Source: Chryseobacterium sp. MYb7
Lineage (GTDB): Bacteria; Bacteroidota; Bacteroidia; Flavobacteriales; Weeksellaceae
Assembly: GCF_002979455.1 (NCBI RefSeq)
Contig: NZ_PCOU01000004.1
Coordinates: 124,001-188,000 of the forward strand
Length of the DNA stretch: 64,000 nt
Reading direction: 5' to 3'
Within the stretch, counting starts at the first letter, position 1. Every line of letters starts with the position of its first letter. A model generated the notes under the pieces. The model was given only the letters and a program-made list of their open reading frames with translations. It did no database searches and was not told where the DNA came from. This document shows positions 19,886 to 28,525 of the stretch, one piece after another. Position numbers and translations under genes: made by a program.

Positions 19886-20176
19886 TAAAATTCTTTACGA
19901 TAAAACATTTTTTTAGTCTTTTTTGTGGACCAGAAGCTTTCATTTTAGATTGTTTGGCTTTAGTCTTTTAGTTTTCAGATGGTTATGTTAGGATGTCTGT
20001 TGAAACGAAATTGAAGTGTTGTTGATTAAAATAATACCATCTATTTTTTAAGCTCCTATTTTCTTTATTTATCATCATTTTATTAAGTAGAAATTATTTC
20101 AGTCATTCCAAAACCGGTATTATCTATCATAAAATTTATATACTATTATTTAAAACGAGCCTTATCTATTATAAAA
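19886..20176. other. Intergenic region, no gene seen
   Basis: AT-rich spacer between acpP and the LuxR-type remnant. A short similar phrase, TTATCTAT(C/T)ATAAAATT, occurs twice near 20120 and 20160. No open frame with protein-like content was found. Confidence 0.5.
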
Positions 20177-20469
20177 TTGAGTGCAAGACCTTATCAATTG
20201 AAGGAGGTTTATGATAACCTGGCTCTTGTTTATGAAAAAGAAAAGATTATAAGAATTGCTTGTTTTACAGAAATAAATATAAAAAACTTGATGATAGTTT
20301 GCGCAATGTCGAAAAATATGCATTGCTCCGTCTCAATTTTTCTACGAAAGAAATTGCTCATTATAATCACCTGACTATTCGGGGAATTGAAACCAAAAAA
20401 AACAGATTAAGGAAAAAACTGGATATTCCTTCGAATGAAGACCTCAATAACTGGATGATGAAATTTTGA
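20177..20469 (+). pseudogene. Remnant of a TPR/LuxR-type transcriptional regulator, frameshifted
   Basis: Frame 1 from 20177 encodes a TPR-like stretch (KEVYDNLALVYEKEK). Near 20240 the sense shifts frame, and from about 20240 to 20469 another frame continues with DYKNCLFYRNKYKKLDDSL and a LuxR-like helix-turn-helix (STKEIAHYNHLTIRGIETKKNRLRKKL). Joining the two needs a single base change in an A-rich run. The 5' part is missing, since the remnant starts without an ATG. This is the C-terminal end of a two-domain regulator common in Chryseobacterium, left as debris beside the ssrA insertion site. Confidence 0.7.
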
Positions 20470-20504
20470 AAATTGAGTTGTATATCTATATGGTATAATA
20501 AAAT

Positions 20505-20536
20505 AAAAAAAGGACCTTGAAAAAGGACCTTTTTTT
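20505..20536. terminator. Hairpin terminator, probably the original ssrA terminator
   Basis: A7-GGACCTT-GAAA-AAGGACC-T7 forms a stem with one A-A mismatch. It is symmetric, so it works in both directions. It lies just beyond the displaced ssrA 3' end, where the native tmRNA terminator would have been before island insertion. Confidence 0.65.
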
Positions 20537-20540
20537 ATTA

Positions 20541-20635
20541 AAAGTGGAGTTGGAGGGATTCGAACCCTCGTCCAAACAAGCAATATGTAAGCTTTCTACA
20601 TGCTTATTCTACTATTGGTTTTCGACTGGAGGCAG
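20541..20635 (-). repeat. Left attachment site: displaced 3' end of ssrA
   Basis: About 95 bases duplicate 40902-40996, the 3' end of the intact tmRNA gene (minus strand). The first ~45 bases, including the T-arm and acceptor 3' strand, are the same. Differences start at the ATATGTAAG/ATACATAAG position. No 5' part of ssrA follows, so this is the target-gene fragment left when the island integrated. Confidence 0.93.
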
Positions 20636-20662
20636 AGAGCAGATGGGCATCTTCTGATTTTC

Positions 20663-20686
20663 GGGAACAATTTTGGGAACAATTTT
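20663..20686 (+). repeat. Tandem GGGAACAATTTT repeats, candidate integrase arm sites
   Basis: Two perfect adjacent 12-mers, GGGAACAATTTT, lie between the left attachment site and the integrase ATG. A third copy (last base C) occurs at 40819-40830, just inside the right attachment site. Placement at both ends suggests recombinase or excisionase binding. Confidence 0.55.
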
Positions 20687-20697
20687 GAAATCACGAA

Positions 20698-21993
20698 ATG
20701 GCATCAGTAAGTTTTTTTATTCGCGGAAAAGTAGCAGACAAAGAATCTACAATTTGGGTAAGATTTAGAGATAAGGGTATTGATATAAAAGCCCCAGTGC
20801 CTTATCTGAAATGTAAACCGAAAGATTGGAAAGATGGTAAGTGTAAACTTACTTCAAAGAAAATAACAGAGAATGATTCCGATACAATTAATATCCGTTT
20901 AATTAAATTGGAAACAGAGATTATCTCTAAGTATTATGAAGAGAGTCCAGATATTGACCTAAAGGATTGGCTAGAATATGTAATTCTGCCAACTAAATCA
21001 AAGCCAGATAAAGAGGAGTATTCTGACAATGTACTTTTGTTTATAGACGATTACATTTCACTAAAGGAAAGGAATGTTGCTAAATCAACTATAAAGAAGA
21101 CAAATGTTGTAAAACAACTTTTGAATAGATATGTCGAAGATAGGAAGATAAGAAAGAAAAACTTTAAAAATCTGCGATTTAAAGATTTGGATAATAGTTT
21201 TAAAGCCGATTTTGAGGAATATTGTCAAAAGGAAAACTATAAAATATCAACTACTTATAGGAATCTTAAATTCCTTAAAATGATTTGTAAAGTGGCTGAG
21301 TCTTTTGATATTGAAGTTCATAAACATACTGCAATGTGGAAATTTGATATTGAGAAGGCTACAAAAGCAATACCTAAATCTATATATTTGACGTTTGATG
21401 AACTTCAAAGAATCGAAGAAAAAGAAATGCCCTTTGATTATCTGGATAATGCAAAAGACTGGTTATTGATAGCCTGTTACACTGCACAAAGGGTTAGCGA
21501 TTATTTGAGATTTACTTCATCAATGATTGTAGAGGATAGCGAAGGACAGAAATACTTAGAATTTACTCAGCAAAAAACAAACGCAAGAATGAAAATTCCA
21601 TTGTTGAAGAAAGTTCAGGATATTTTATTTAAGAGGGGAGGAGAATTTCCCCGAAAAATTTCCGATGTTAATCTAAATCTTTACATCAAACAAGTTTGTG
21701 AAATTTCTGGTATCAATGAAATAGTATATAATGGAAAGGTTATGGTAGTTGAAAGAGAAGACAAAAGTAAGATAATACGAAAGGTTTTTGGTTCTTATCC
21801 TAAGTATGAGCTTGTAACCTCTCATATTGGTAGGAAGAGTTTTGCTTCAAATTTTTATGAAAAAATACCTACTGCTTATTTGTTGAACTTTACAGGGCAT
21901 ACAACAGAAAAACAGCTATTGACATACATTAATAAGACAGATGTTGAAAAGGCTAAATCTACAGCCCAAATTTTTAACAAATTAGGTTTTTAG
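20698..21993 (+). CDS. int: Tyrosine recombinase (island integrase)
   Basis: 431 residues. It has an N-terminal Arm/SAM-like region, a core-binding domain at about 105-215 and a catalytic domain with the tyrosine-recombinase residues R265 (TAQRVSD), K293 (QQKTNAR), H376 and R379 (HIGR), H401 (GHTTEKQ) and Y410 (LLTYIN). It sits 60 bases from the displaced ssrA 3' end, which identifies it as the enzyme that integrates and excises the island at ssrA. The tandem 12-mers directly precede its start. Confidence 0.95.
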   Translation: MASVSFFIRGKVADKESTIWVRFRDKGIDIKAPVPYLKCKPKDWKDGKCKLTSKKITENDSDTINIRLIKLETEIISKYYEESPDIDLKDWLEYVILPTKSKPDKEEYSDNVLLFIDDYISLKERNVAKSTIKKTNVVKQLLNRYVEDRKIRKKNFKNLRFKDLDNSFKADFEEYCQKENYKISTTYRNLKFLKMICKVAESFDIEVHKHTAMWKFDIEKATKAIPKSIYLTFDELQRIEEKEMPFDYLDNAKDWLLIACYTAQRVSDYLRFTSSMIVEDSEGQKYLEFTQQKTNARMKIPLLKKVQDILFKRGGEFPRKISDVNLNLYIKQVCEISGINEIVYNGKVMVVEREDKSKIIRKVFGSYPKYELVTSHIGRKSFASNFYEKIPTAYLLNFTGHTTEKQLLTYINKTDVEKAKSTAQIFNKLGF

Positions 21994-22380
21994 ATTTTGT
22001 TTGGCTTAATTTTTGATAAAATTTAGATAGATTATAAATGTATTATGTCACTTTTTTGTGATTAAAATTTATAGTTAAGAGTAGACGCTATTTTATATTA
22101 ATTTTAGTAATTATTACAAGGTCTTGATTAATTAAATGCAATCTTGAATTTTGTAAAACATTAATAATCAATTCTTTGAATTGAAATAATAGTTACGCCA
22201 GAAACCGTAAATAGAATTTAATCCTTAAGTTGTATAAACTTTTTTTGAAGGATGATGTTTATATGGTTTTTGAAGGTTGCGGGAAGTCCTCCGAACTAAA
22301 ATAAAAGGTACAGTTTCTTTTTCAAAGGAGAAATTATATTTAATCAAAATATAGCTTTTAATATCAATTAACAAACATAC
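21994..22380. other. Gene-free region after the integrase
   Basis: AT-rich DNA without a coding frame I can support. It holds the phrase GAAGGTTGCGGGAAGTCCTCCG around 22276-22297, with stem-like complementarity (GGAAGTCC), and ends at a strong terminator. A short RNA or an excision or replication site is possible. Confidence 0.35.
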
Positions 22381-22413
22381 AAGACTCAATCTAATGATTG
22401 GGTCTTATTTTTT
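22381..22413 (+). terminator. Strong terminator upstream of the HTH gene
   Basis: Stem AAGACTCAATC-TAAT-GATTGGGTCTT (one G-U pair in RNA), followed by ATTTTTT. It would end a transcript coming from the integrase or from the 21994-22380 region. Confidence 0.8.
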
Positions 22414-22508
22414 ATGTCTAAATATCAACAGGAAATCTTGTAAAGGGTTTCCTTTTTTTATGCCTGTATGTCACGTAATTGAACCGATAACAATAAAAAA
22501 ATATAATT

Positions 22509-22772
22509 ATGAACAGTAAAAACAACAACAATAGTAATAACACATTATTAGTCCAAATGACAAAAGATGGACTAATGCAGGATTTTGAGCAGGTAGTTCG
22601 CAAAGTAGTCAATCAAATGCAGGAACAACAAGCATCAAAGAATGAGAAACTGACTTATACGCGTGATGAAACGGCTGAAATCTTAAATGTGACTCTAAAA
22701 ACACTTCATAACTGGAATAAACAGAGGATTTTTAAGCCTTCTACAAAGGTTGGTAAAAGAGTATTATTCTAA
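22509..22772 (+). CDS. Excisionase-like helix-turn-helix protein with a frameshifted C-terminus
   Basis: 87 residues. The N-terminal ~45 are polar and coiled-coil prone. The C-terminal part (LTYTRDETAEILNVTLKTLHNW...) is a MerR/HTH_17 type winged helix as in excisionases and DNA-binding proteins of Bacteroidota mobile elements. The frame stops at VGKRVLF*, but the expected ending SKDEVLSRLKGE continues in another frame to a stop at 22804-22806. Loss of two bases from a TC-rich spot (TTCTCTAAAG to TTCTAAAG) would explain it. It may still bind DNA with the shortened wing. Confidence 0.75.
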   Translation: MNSKNNNNSNNTLLVQMTKDGLMQDFEQVVRKVVNQMQEQQASKNEKLTYTRDETAEILNVTLKTLHNWNKQRIFKPSTKVGKRVLF

Positions 22773-23030
22773 AGATGAGGTATTATCAAGGCTAAAAGGG
22801 GAATAGCTGAGCGTATAAAAATCATCTTTATTATTATGCCGTACAATTCTTATACGTACGAATATATAGAACAGAATCTTTTACAATTACACCATACAAC
22901 TCTGTGTGCGTACATGTAAGGCCTCATAAATACCCCAAAAATCAACTAAAACATTTTTTATAATAAAATCTAAATGCATTGCAAAAAAGCTGTGTACGGC
23001 CATTGTTATGCCCTTTTTATAACATTAATT

Positions 23031-24437
23031 ATGAACCAATATTATATCTTAATACCCAAAAACCTGAATCTGGAACAAAGATTGTCTAAATTTCCGCCTG
23101 ATTTTAAACTGAGCAGTGATTATTGTCATTATTTTATCTCTGAACTTATTAAAGAATCAAGTTATCAGAATCAAAAAAAGAATGACTTGTCGTCTTCAAC
23201 AAAATTTTTTATACCTCGATGTTCACAAATCAATCAATCTATTTACAATGATTCAAAAAAACACTTAGATTACCTTTATAAAGATTTTGGAGGTGAGGGT
23301 CGGATGTTGTTTAGAAAAAATTATGAAGAAAGTAAATGTTTTTCTTATAATTTACCCGAATACTATTGGGGCGATGGTGAATTGAAACTTGTTTGTATTA
23401 CTGAAGAAGACCTTATTGATAATATTAGAAAATATGACAAGCCTCAAATTGATAATATAGTCCGAAAACGCTTCAATTTCACAATAAACTACTTTGATAT
23501 TGGCCGTTTTGAATTTGATGCAGAATCAGCTTTAAATGAGCTATATCAAAAGTATAAACAGACAGGAAACTACGCAAAATATCTTAAAAATGCTGTCAGA
23601 GTCATGAAATTCAAGAATGGTTACTTTCCTTTCTGGCACAAGCCTAAAACGGACGGCAGATTACATACCGCTATTACACAGTTTCCTAAGACTTGCAGAA
23701 AGTATCTAAAATATGACGGTGAAAGGCTAGCGGAAGTCGATTTGTCGTCCTCAATCCCATTCTTCTTGTCTTATATACTCTCTATTCCCGCATATACACC
23801 TACAGCTATATCGGCTAAGGATGCCGTACTATGCGCACAGTTACCGTACAGTGAAGACATTCTACATCATTATATGTTAGTGGAATCTTTGGTAAGGCCT
23901 TCTAGCAGGGAGATAACGGATTTCGCAGAGTTGATTCAGAATAACCGACTTTATGAGTTCTTTATGATTGATTTTATGAACCTTGATAATTTTGATGTGG
24001 GATTTGAAAATATGTTCCAAAGACCTTTTGATGGAGATATGGATGATTTGAAAACATACAGTAAAAGAAGGCTATTATCTATGTTCTTTGCAAATGCTAA
24101 ATATTATGAGCAGGAACAATTGGTTTTTTACCGTCATTTTCCAAGTATACACGATGTTATCAAAAAATTTAAACAGACGAAATTTAGAGATTTTAAGAAA
24201 TCTAAACGACATAAAAAACTTGCTTTTATGCTGTTTCAATTAGAATCTCATTTTATGTTGAATATTATTGCCCGTGAGATTAATAATAAATTTAAACGCA
24301 AAATTCCACTTTTTACGCTTCATGATTGTTTGGTTTTAAAAGAATCTGATTTAGACCAAGTTTATGAATTGATGCATGAAATATTTATCCGTGAAATTGA
24401 ATATGCTCCAAATATGACTAAAAAAATATGGATATAG
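23031..24437 (+). CDS. Compact family-A/T7-RNAP-like polymerase, candidate island replicase
   Basis: 468 residues from ATG 23031 (chosen because MNQYYILIPK looks native; an in-frame ATG at 22974 would add 19 residues). C-terminal motifs fit the palm of single-subunit RNA polymerases and family A DNA polymerases: DGRLHT (208-213), motif A EVDLSSS with D237, motif B-like SKRRLLSMFF (344-353; compare T7 RNAP TKRSVMTLAY), and motif C FTLHDC with H431-D432 (T7 RNAP: IHDSFG). No exonuclease or N-terminal promoter-recognition domain of the classic type is visible. Placed after the integrase and HTH genes, it probably replicates or primes the excised element; activity is inferred. A truncated relative lies at 30262-30530. 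Confidence 0.6.
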   Translation: MNQYYILIPKNLNLEQRLSKFPPDFKLSSDYCHYFISELIKESSYQNQKKNDLSSSTKFFIPRCSQINQSIYNDSKKHLDYLYKDFGGEGRMLFRKNYEESKCFSYNLPEYYWGDGELKLVCITEEDLIDNIRKYDKPQIDNIVRKRFNFTINYFDIGRFEFDAESALNELYQKYKQTGNYAKYLKNAVRVMKFKNGYFPFWHKPKTDGRLHTAITQFPKTCRKYLKYDGERLAEVDLSSSIPFFLSYILSIPAYTPTAISAKDAVLCAQLPYSEDILHHYMLVESLVRPSSREITDFAELIQNNRLYEFFMIDFMNLDNFDVGFENMFQRPFDGDMDDLKTYSKRRLLSMFFANAKYYEQEQLVFYRHFPSIHDVIKKFKQTKFRDFKKSKRHKKLAFMLFQLESHFMLNIIAREINNKFKRKIPLFTLHDCLVLKESDLDQVYELMHEIFIREIEYAPNMTKKIWI

Positions 24438-24471
24438 ATGGATTTGTTGATTAATATTTATTTTGTATTTG

Positions 24472-25560
24472 TTATTTTTTTGGGATAATATTTACCTCTT
24501 CAAAATCTATTTTTTCTGTTTCAAACTCTAATAAATCTACTTTATCTTTTGCTATTTTATACTTAAATGAAAATTTAACATCAAAGTCTTCCTCGACTAA
24601 AAAATAATGGTCGTTCCAATCCCAATCAGTTATTTGAATATTTCTTCTTTCATCAAATATGTAATAATCGGATTTATATATAAAATATTCAATTGTGAAG
24701 AGACCTTCGGCTTTAATTGGGATATAGAAGTAGTTATCAATATATTGAATTTTTGAGCTATCTATTTCAATGTTTGAAACTTCATCAATGCCAACCAGTC
24801 TTCCTTCGTTATTATCATCAGGGATATTAGTGCTGAATATTATAATATCGTTTAATATGTTATTCCAAATATCATCATTTGCAATAACTTTAATTTCTTG
24901 TATATTATCTTCAATTATTAGTAATTCATCTGCATAATGCTCAATTGATTTATATTTATCATTTATTAATTTAAATTCAGGTAAATCGTATAATTCGGAA
25001 AACTCTTTTATACCTATTATATTTGGAAGATTGTCACATGATTCTCTTAAATTATTGTCATCACAAATAAAGTGAATTTGACCAAACGTTTTGCTCATTG
25101 TTTTTAAAGCCTGATAAATAAATGCATCAGGAATATCCTTTCTACTTTTAGGTGTTGGAAATGGCTCTGTTCCCTCAAAGTAAGAGTTCATAACATTTTC
25201 TCCATGCTTTTCATCTATTGTATGAAGTATTATTTTTGAATCTTTAATAAAATTTTTCCAATGTTTTTGAGTTGATTTTTCGATATCAATAGCTTCAATT
25301 TCTCGGGCTATTTTTTTGAATTTAAAAAAATCTATATCATCTACTCCTTTTTTGTTAATATTATTTAGCTCTTTAATGACTTTATTAATTATTTCTTTGC
25401 TTTCAAGGTAGTTAGTTGTTGTAATTTCTTTATACACAATCCAAGATATGTGAAATTTTAAAAGTCCAAGCTTACTCATTTTCGCGAGTAGAAGAATATC
25501 GGAGCTACTGAGTGTTCGGTCACGCCTTAAAATACTACTATCGATTGAAATATTCATCAT
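24472..25560 (-). CDS. PIN-domain (DUF4935-like) protein
   Basis: 362 residues. The N-terminal ~190 look like a PIN-fold nuclease: ISIDSSIL with D7, IVYKEI with E45, KDIPDAFIY with D142/D145, and FICDDNNL with D167/D168. These are the four acidic positions expected for metal-dependent RNA cleavage, in the PIN_8/DUF4935 arrangement. The C-terminal ~170 residues are beta-rich and acidic, with no recognised family. Last gene of the four-gene minus-strand group with RES, sce7725-like and sce7726-like genes (42-base gap after RES). An RNase effector is inferred. Confidence 0.7.
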   Translation of the reverse strand: MMNISIDSSILRRDRTLSSSDILLLAKMSKLGLLKFHISWIVYKEITTTNYLESKEIINKVIKELNNINKKGVDDIDFFKFKKIAREIEAIDIEKSTQKHWKNFIKDSKIILHTIDEKHGENVMNSYFEGTEPFPTPKSRKDIPDAFIYQALKTMSKTFGQIHFICDDNNLRESCDNLPNIIGIKEFSELYDLPEFKLINDKYKSIEHYADELLIIEDNIQEIKVIANDDIWNNILNDIIIFSTNIPDDNNEGRLVGIDEVSNIEIDSSKIQYIDNYFYIPIKAEGLFTIEYFIYKSDYYIFDERRNIQITDWDWNDHYFLVEEDFDVKFSFKYKIAKDKVDLLEFETEKIDFEEVNIIPKK

Positions 25561-25602
25561 TTTAATTAAGGAATGTTTATAATGTTTTGTTCCTGAATAT
25601 AT

Positions 25603-26622
25603 TTATATATTTCGGAAAATTAAGTCTAATTGTGAAACTCTAATTTTTTTTACATCAACACATTCCATGATGTCTTGCTTAAATAAAACTAAGTTGTTCC
25701 CAATATTATGTACCGAACTTCGAAATTTTATACCTTGAACACCCGTAAATATTTTTATGAACTCACAAATAAACTGTGTAGGAATGTAATCTAATTCTGA
25801 ATCATATCTTCTCATAGGCTTAGATAAATCTAAGCTAATTAGATTTTTTAATAGGGTAGATTTTATTTTTTTTGTTATTTCATTGGGGTGAAATAAGGTT
25901 GGAGATTCAGTAAAATCAGATATATAAATTTCATCACTAACTGTGGGGTTTAAAGAAAAGGTCGCTATTGAAACTTCATCTAAATATGTAGCACGTATCT
26001 CATGTAGTATAGTTTCTTCATTGTCGCTTAGGTAAAGAAATGGTATACCTGATGGATTTGCTCTTCCTGCTGATGCTATTTCTTTTTGAGGGGCAAACAT
26101 TTGTGTATTGGGATAAGTAGGTTCATTTGATTTATGATGTAATCTTGCCCTATAAAATAAATCAGATTCGCTAATTGTAATTTTACTTTCGAAGAAACCG
26201 TCCCAACCTAAATCTTCTGTAAGAAAATTTATATTAGTTAAATATCTTCTTTCCCATTTTAATTGTTCTTTAAGCTTATTCCAGAAATTTACGTTTTCAA
26301 GAATTTCATTATTGAAGTCTATTAACTCTTCAGAACTTTTAATATTTGTGTCAATTTTCCTAACAATGAAATTAATAATTCTATTTCCTGTGTCAATATT
26401 ATTAAATAGGCTCCAATTACCTTGAATTTTAGATATTAATCTCTCTCCATCAGCTTTTGGTGTGAAATTGTCAAATAATTCCTTAAAAAAATCATAAAGC
26501 TCTTCTAGATTGATTATTTCAATGTTTTTATTGTTGCAGAAACCACAGTCACCAATACTAGCTAATGATGTAATAAATCCTTTTAATTCTACATCAGAAA
26601 AGCAATCTTTGCAAACTAACAT
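25603..26622 (-). CDS. RES-domain protein with N-terminal zinc-ribbon/HEPN-like region
   Basis: 339 residues. The N-terminus has two CxxC pairs (CKDC at 4-7, CGFC at 26-29), likely a zinc ribbon, then a helical HEPN/RES N-terminal-like region (40-145). The C-terminal half carries the RES signature: FYRAR (156-160), SAGRANPSGIPFLYLS (184-199), ETILHEIR (203-210) and SSVHNIGNNLVLF near the end, giving the Arg, Glu and Ser of the name. RES toxins of toxin-antitoxin systems cleave NAD+. Its ATG overlaps the stop of the sce7725-like gene as TAATG, so translation is coupled. No Xre-type antitoxin is adjacent, unlike Xre-RES pairs. Confidence 0.8.
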   Translation of the reverse strand: MLVCKDCFSDVELKGFITSLASIGDCGFCNNKNIEIINLEELYDFFKELFDNFTPKADGERLISKIQGNWSLFNNIDTGNRIINFIVRKIDTNIKSSEELIDFNNEILENVNFWNKLKEQLKWERRYLTNINFLTEDLGWDGFFESKITISESDLFYRARLHHKSNEPTYPNTQMFAPQKEIASAGRANPSGIPFLYLSDNEETILHEIRATYLDEVSIATFSLNPTVSDEIYISDFTESPTLFHPNEITKKIKSTLLKNLISLDLSKPMRRYDSELDYIPTQFICEFIKIFTGVQGIKFRSSVHNIGNNLVLFKQDIMECVDVKKIRVSQLDLIFRNI

Positions 26623-27581
26623 TAAATTTGATTTAAATAATTGCTAACAACGATTAAGTGATTTTTTATTGAGATTTTTTTTACAGTTCCCAAACCAGGA
26701 TATCTACCAATTGCTCCATCTTCATGCACAAAAGTTAAATATCCTCTCATTTCGTTTACTGCTGAATTTTCTATATTATTCTCATCACAAAAAACTATCA
26801 TCTTTTGGGCAGCTTCATAAAATTTTCCTTGTACGTTTGCTATCGTATCATTTGTTTCAGAAGTAAAGTGTCTAACCCATATTTGATTATCTTCATGAGG
26901 ATTTAAATACGTAAAATGTATGACAACAGCTCTTGGTGTACTTCCTCCATCAATATACTCACTGGTAAGAACTGTGAAATCTGAAAAACCTTGATAATTT
27001 TCCTCAACATAATACAGATGTTCTTCGGTGAATTTATGTGCAGGTATGTTAAGGAAATCTGCATTTCTTTGTTGTCTTTCAAAAACATCATCCAATCTTA
27101 TATATGACTTATTTAGCCCTTTAATATACCTATCTAATCCTCTATATTTACTAGGGTCTTGTAACATTATATGTGTAATGGAGGGATTTTGGCATAATTC
27201 TTTAAAAGACTCTTCATCAGAAAAATTTTCTAAACAAATTAATAAACAATTGTTGAGTTTATATTCTTCTATGCTACCTAAAATGTAATCAGTGTTATCG
27301 GAATAATGAAAAGCATGTAAAAAATGACAATTATCTAAATTTGATAAGTAGTCTAAAAAGACATTTGTATCACCGGGAATTTCTCCTTGAAATGGATTTA
27401 CTATTAAATATGGGCTGAAATTTTTGTCTTGAAAAACACGATGTGCTAAGTTTAAATTATTAAAACTTTCTTTGACGGGCTCTAAAACAGGTATGATTTT
27501 GTCACTTAAAATTTCTTCATTTACTAATTCTCTGAGTGAAATTAATTCAAATTGTCTTGCTCTTAAATAAGGATAATACAT
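26622..27581 (-). CDS. sce7725-family (beta-protein-like) protein
   Basis: 319 residues starting MYYPYLRARQFELISLREL and continuing KIIPVLEPVKES, the opening typical of the sce7725 family. These proteins are encoded beside sce7726 genes; their biochemical function is unknown. The TIM-barrel-like pattern of beta strands (YLIVNPF, HFLHAFHYS, CLLICLENF, HIMLQDPS, YIRLDDVF) is consistent with the related beta-family proteins. Two bases separate it from the upstream sce7726-like gene, and its stop overlaps the RES start. Likely a component of a multi-gene defence or conflict module. Confidence 0.75.
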   Translation of the reverse strand: MYYPYLRARQFELISLRELVNEEILSDKIIPVLEPVKESFNNLNLAHRVFQDKNFSPYLIVNPFQGEIPGDTNVFLDYLSNLDNCHFLHAFHYSDNTDYILGSIEEYKLNNCLLICLENFSDEESFKELCQNPSITHIMLQDPSKYRGLDRYIKGLNKSYIRLDDVFERQQRNADFLNIPAHKFTEEHLYYVEENYQGFSDFTVLTSEYIDGGSTPRAVVIHFTYLNPHEDNQIWVRHFTSETNDTIANVQGKFYEAAQKMIVFCDENNIENSAVNEMRGYLTFVHEDGAIGRYPGLGTVKKISIKNHLIVVSNYLNQI

Positions 27582-27583
27582 GG

Positions 27584-28432
27584 TTAATTGATGTTAGTTT
27601 TTAGTTTTTCGATTAATTTATTTTTCTCAACTTTACTTAAATTTAAAGATAAACAAATTTGATTAAATTCATTGTTTATTTTGTTGAAAAACAAATTATT
27701 AATCTTTCTTTTTTTAATAACATCAAGAAATAATAAATTTAATTCTTCATTTGGTATTTGAAAAAGTAATTTTTTACACGTTTCATATTGTGTAAAAACA
27801 CTCATTTCGGGTAAATAGCCAAAAAAGCGAAGGATGATTTCTAAATATTCTTTTGTATGTAAAATTTCCATTAAAGAATCAGAGTCAATTTCATTGTTTC
27901 TAATTGCTTTCCTTTGTAATTCGAATTTTTTACTTTCTAATTCATATGAGATAATACCAATACAATTATCATAATTAATATATTTATTAATTTGAGTTTT
28001 TGGTATGATAATATATAATTCATTAAATATTTTTTTATACTCTTGTATTTGGTTAGATAACCTATACTCCTTATCTAAAATTGTTTTAATTTCAAAAGCT
28101 TTAGAAATTCCGTTAAACATTGCTAAGTCAGCAATTGCTTTTCCTGTTCTAAATTCATTTATAATTAATGAGTTCTGATTTCCAAATTCACTTTTAAGCC
28201 ATTGATTTAGGAATTCATTTTTTAGAATATATTCATTAGGGTAATTATCTCCTAAAATTTTATATGTATTTTTTAGAACATTTAAATAATTAGAACCTTG
28301 ATATTTTTCGAGTAGATTATATCTTTCAAGTTTTAAATCAATTGCTTTAAAATCATCTTTAAACCACCTTTTAACTTCTTTCCTTGTAAAAAGTGATGAA
28401 AAGTCACGTAGTTGATTTATATGATATGACAT
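27584..28432 (-). CDS. sce7726-family protein with PD-(D/E)XK nuclease motif
   Basis: 282 residues. The central part YPNEYILKNEFLNQWL...INEFRTGKAIADLAMF...KAFEIKT matches the sce7726 family. It shows a PD-(D/E)XK-type active site: E93, D102 and the E114-x-K116 pair. The start lies 93 bases downstream of the caspase-like gene, with a TAnnTTTG-like element in between. It is the first gene of the coupled sce7726-sce7725-RES-PIN group. Nuclease action on invading DNA is the natural inference but has not been shown for the family, as far as I know. Confidence 0.75.
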   Translation of the reverse strand: MSYHINQLRDFSSLFTRKEVKRWFKDDFKAIDLKLERYNLLEKYQGSNYLNVLKNTYKILGDNYPNEYILKNEFLNQWLKSEFGNQNSLIINEFRTGKAIADLAMFNGISKAFEIKTILDKEYRLSNQIQEYKKIFNELYIIIPKTQINKYINYDNCIGIISYELESKKFELQRKAIRNNEIDSDSLMEILHTKEYLEIILRFFGYLPEMSVFTQYETCKKLLFQIPNEELNLLFLDVIKKRKINNLFFNKINNEFNQICLSLNLSKVEKNKLIEKLKTNIN

Positions 28433-28445
28433 TAGATATTTTTTG

Positions 28446-28453
28446 CAAAAATA
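28446..28453 (-). promoter_or_regulatory. Candidate -7 element for the sce7726-sce7725-RES-PIN group
   Basis: CAAAAATA on the plus strand gives TATTTTTG on the minus strand, 14 bases before the sce7726-like ATG. No clear TTG at -33. Transcription could also read through from the caspase-like gene. Confidence 0.35.
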
Positions 28454-28525
28454 GGTACAATTTTTTTAACTACTTATGATTGAATTTTATTGCTATCTCA
28501 GAAATAAAGTATTAAAAATTATAAT

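Noticed and set aside
20541..20640. A second complete tmRNA or tRNA gene at the left island end
   Set aside because: Only the 3' portion of ssrA is present; no 5' end or tag frame follows.
22418..22612. Minus-strand 64-codon frame
   Set aside because: Antisense to the HTH gene start and its leader; Leu/Phe-rich chance frame.
25603..26622. Classic Xre-RES toxin-antitoxin pair
   Set aside because: No Xre/COG5642 antitoxin is adjacent; the RES gene is longer, with a zinc ribbon, and coupled to sce7725 instead.
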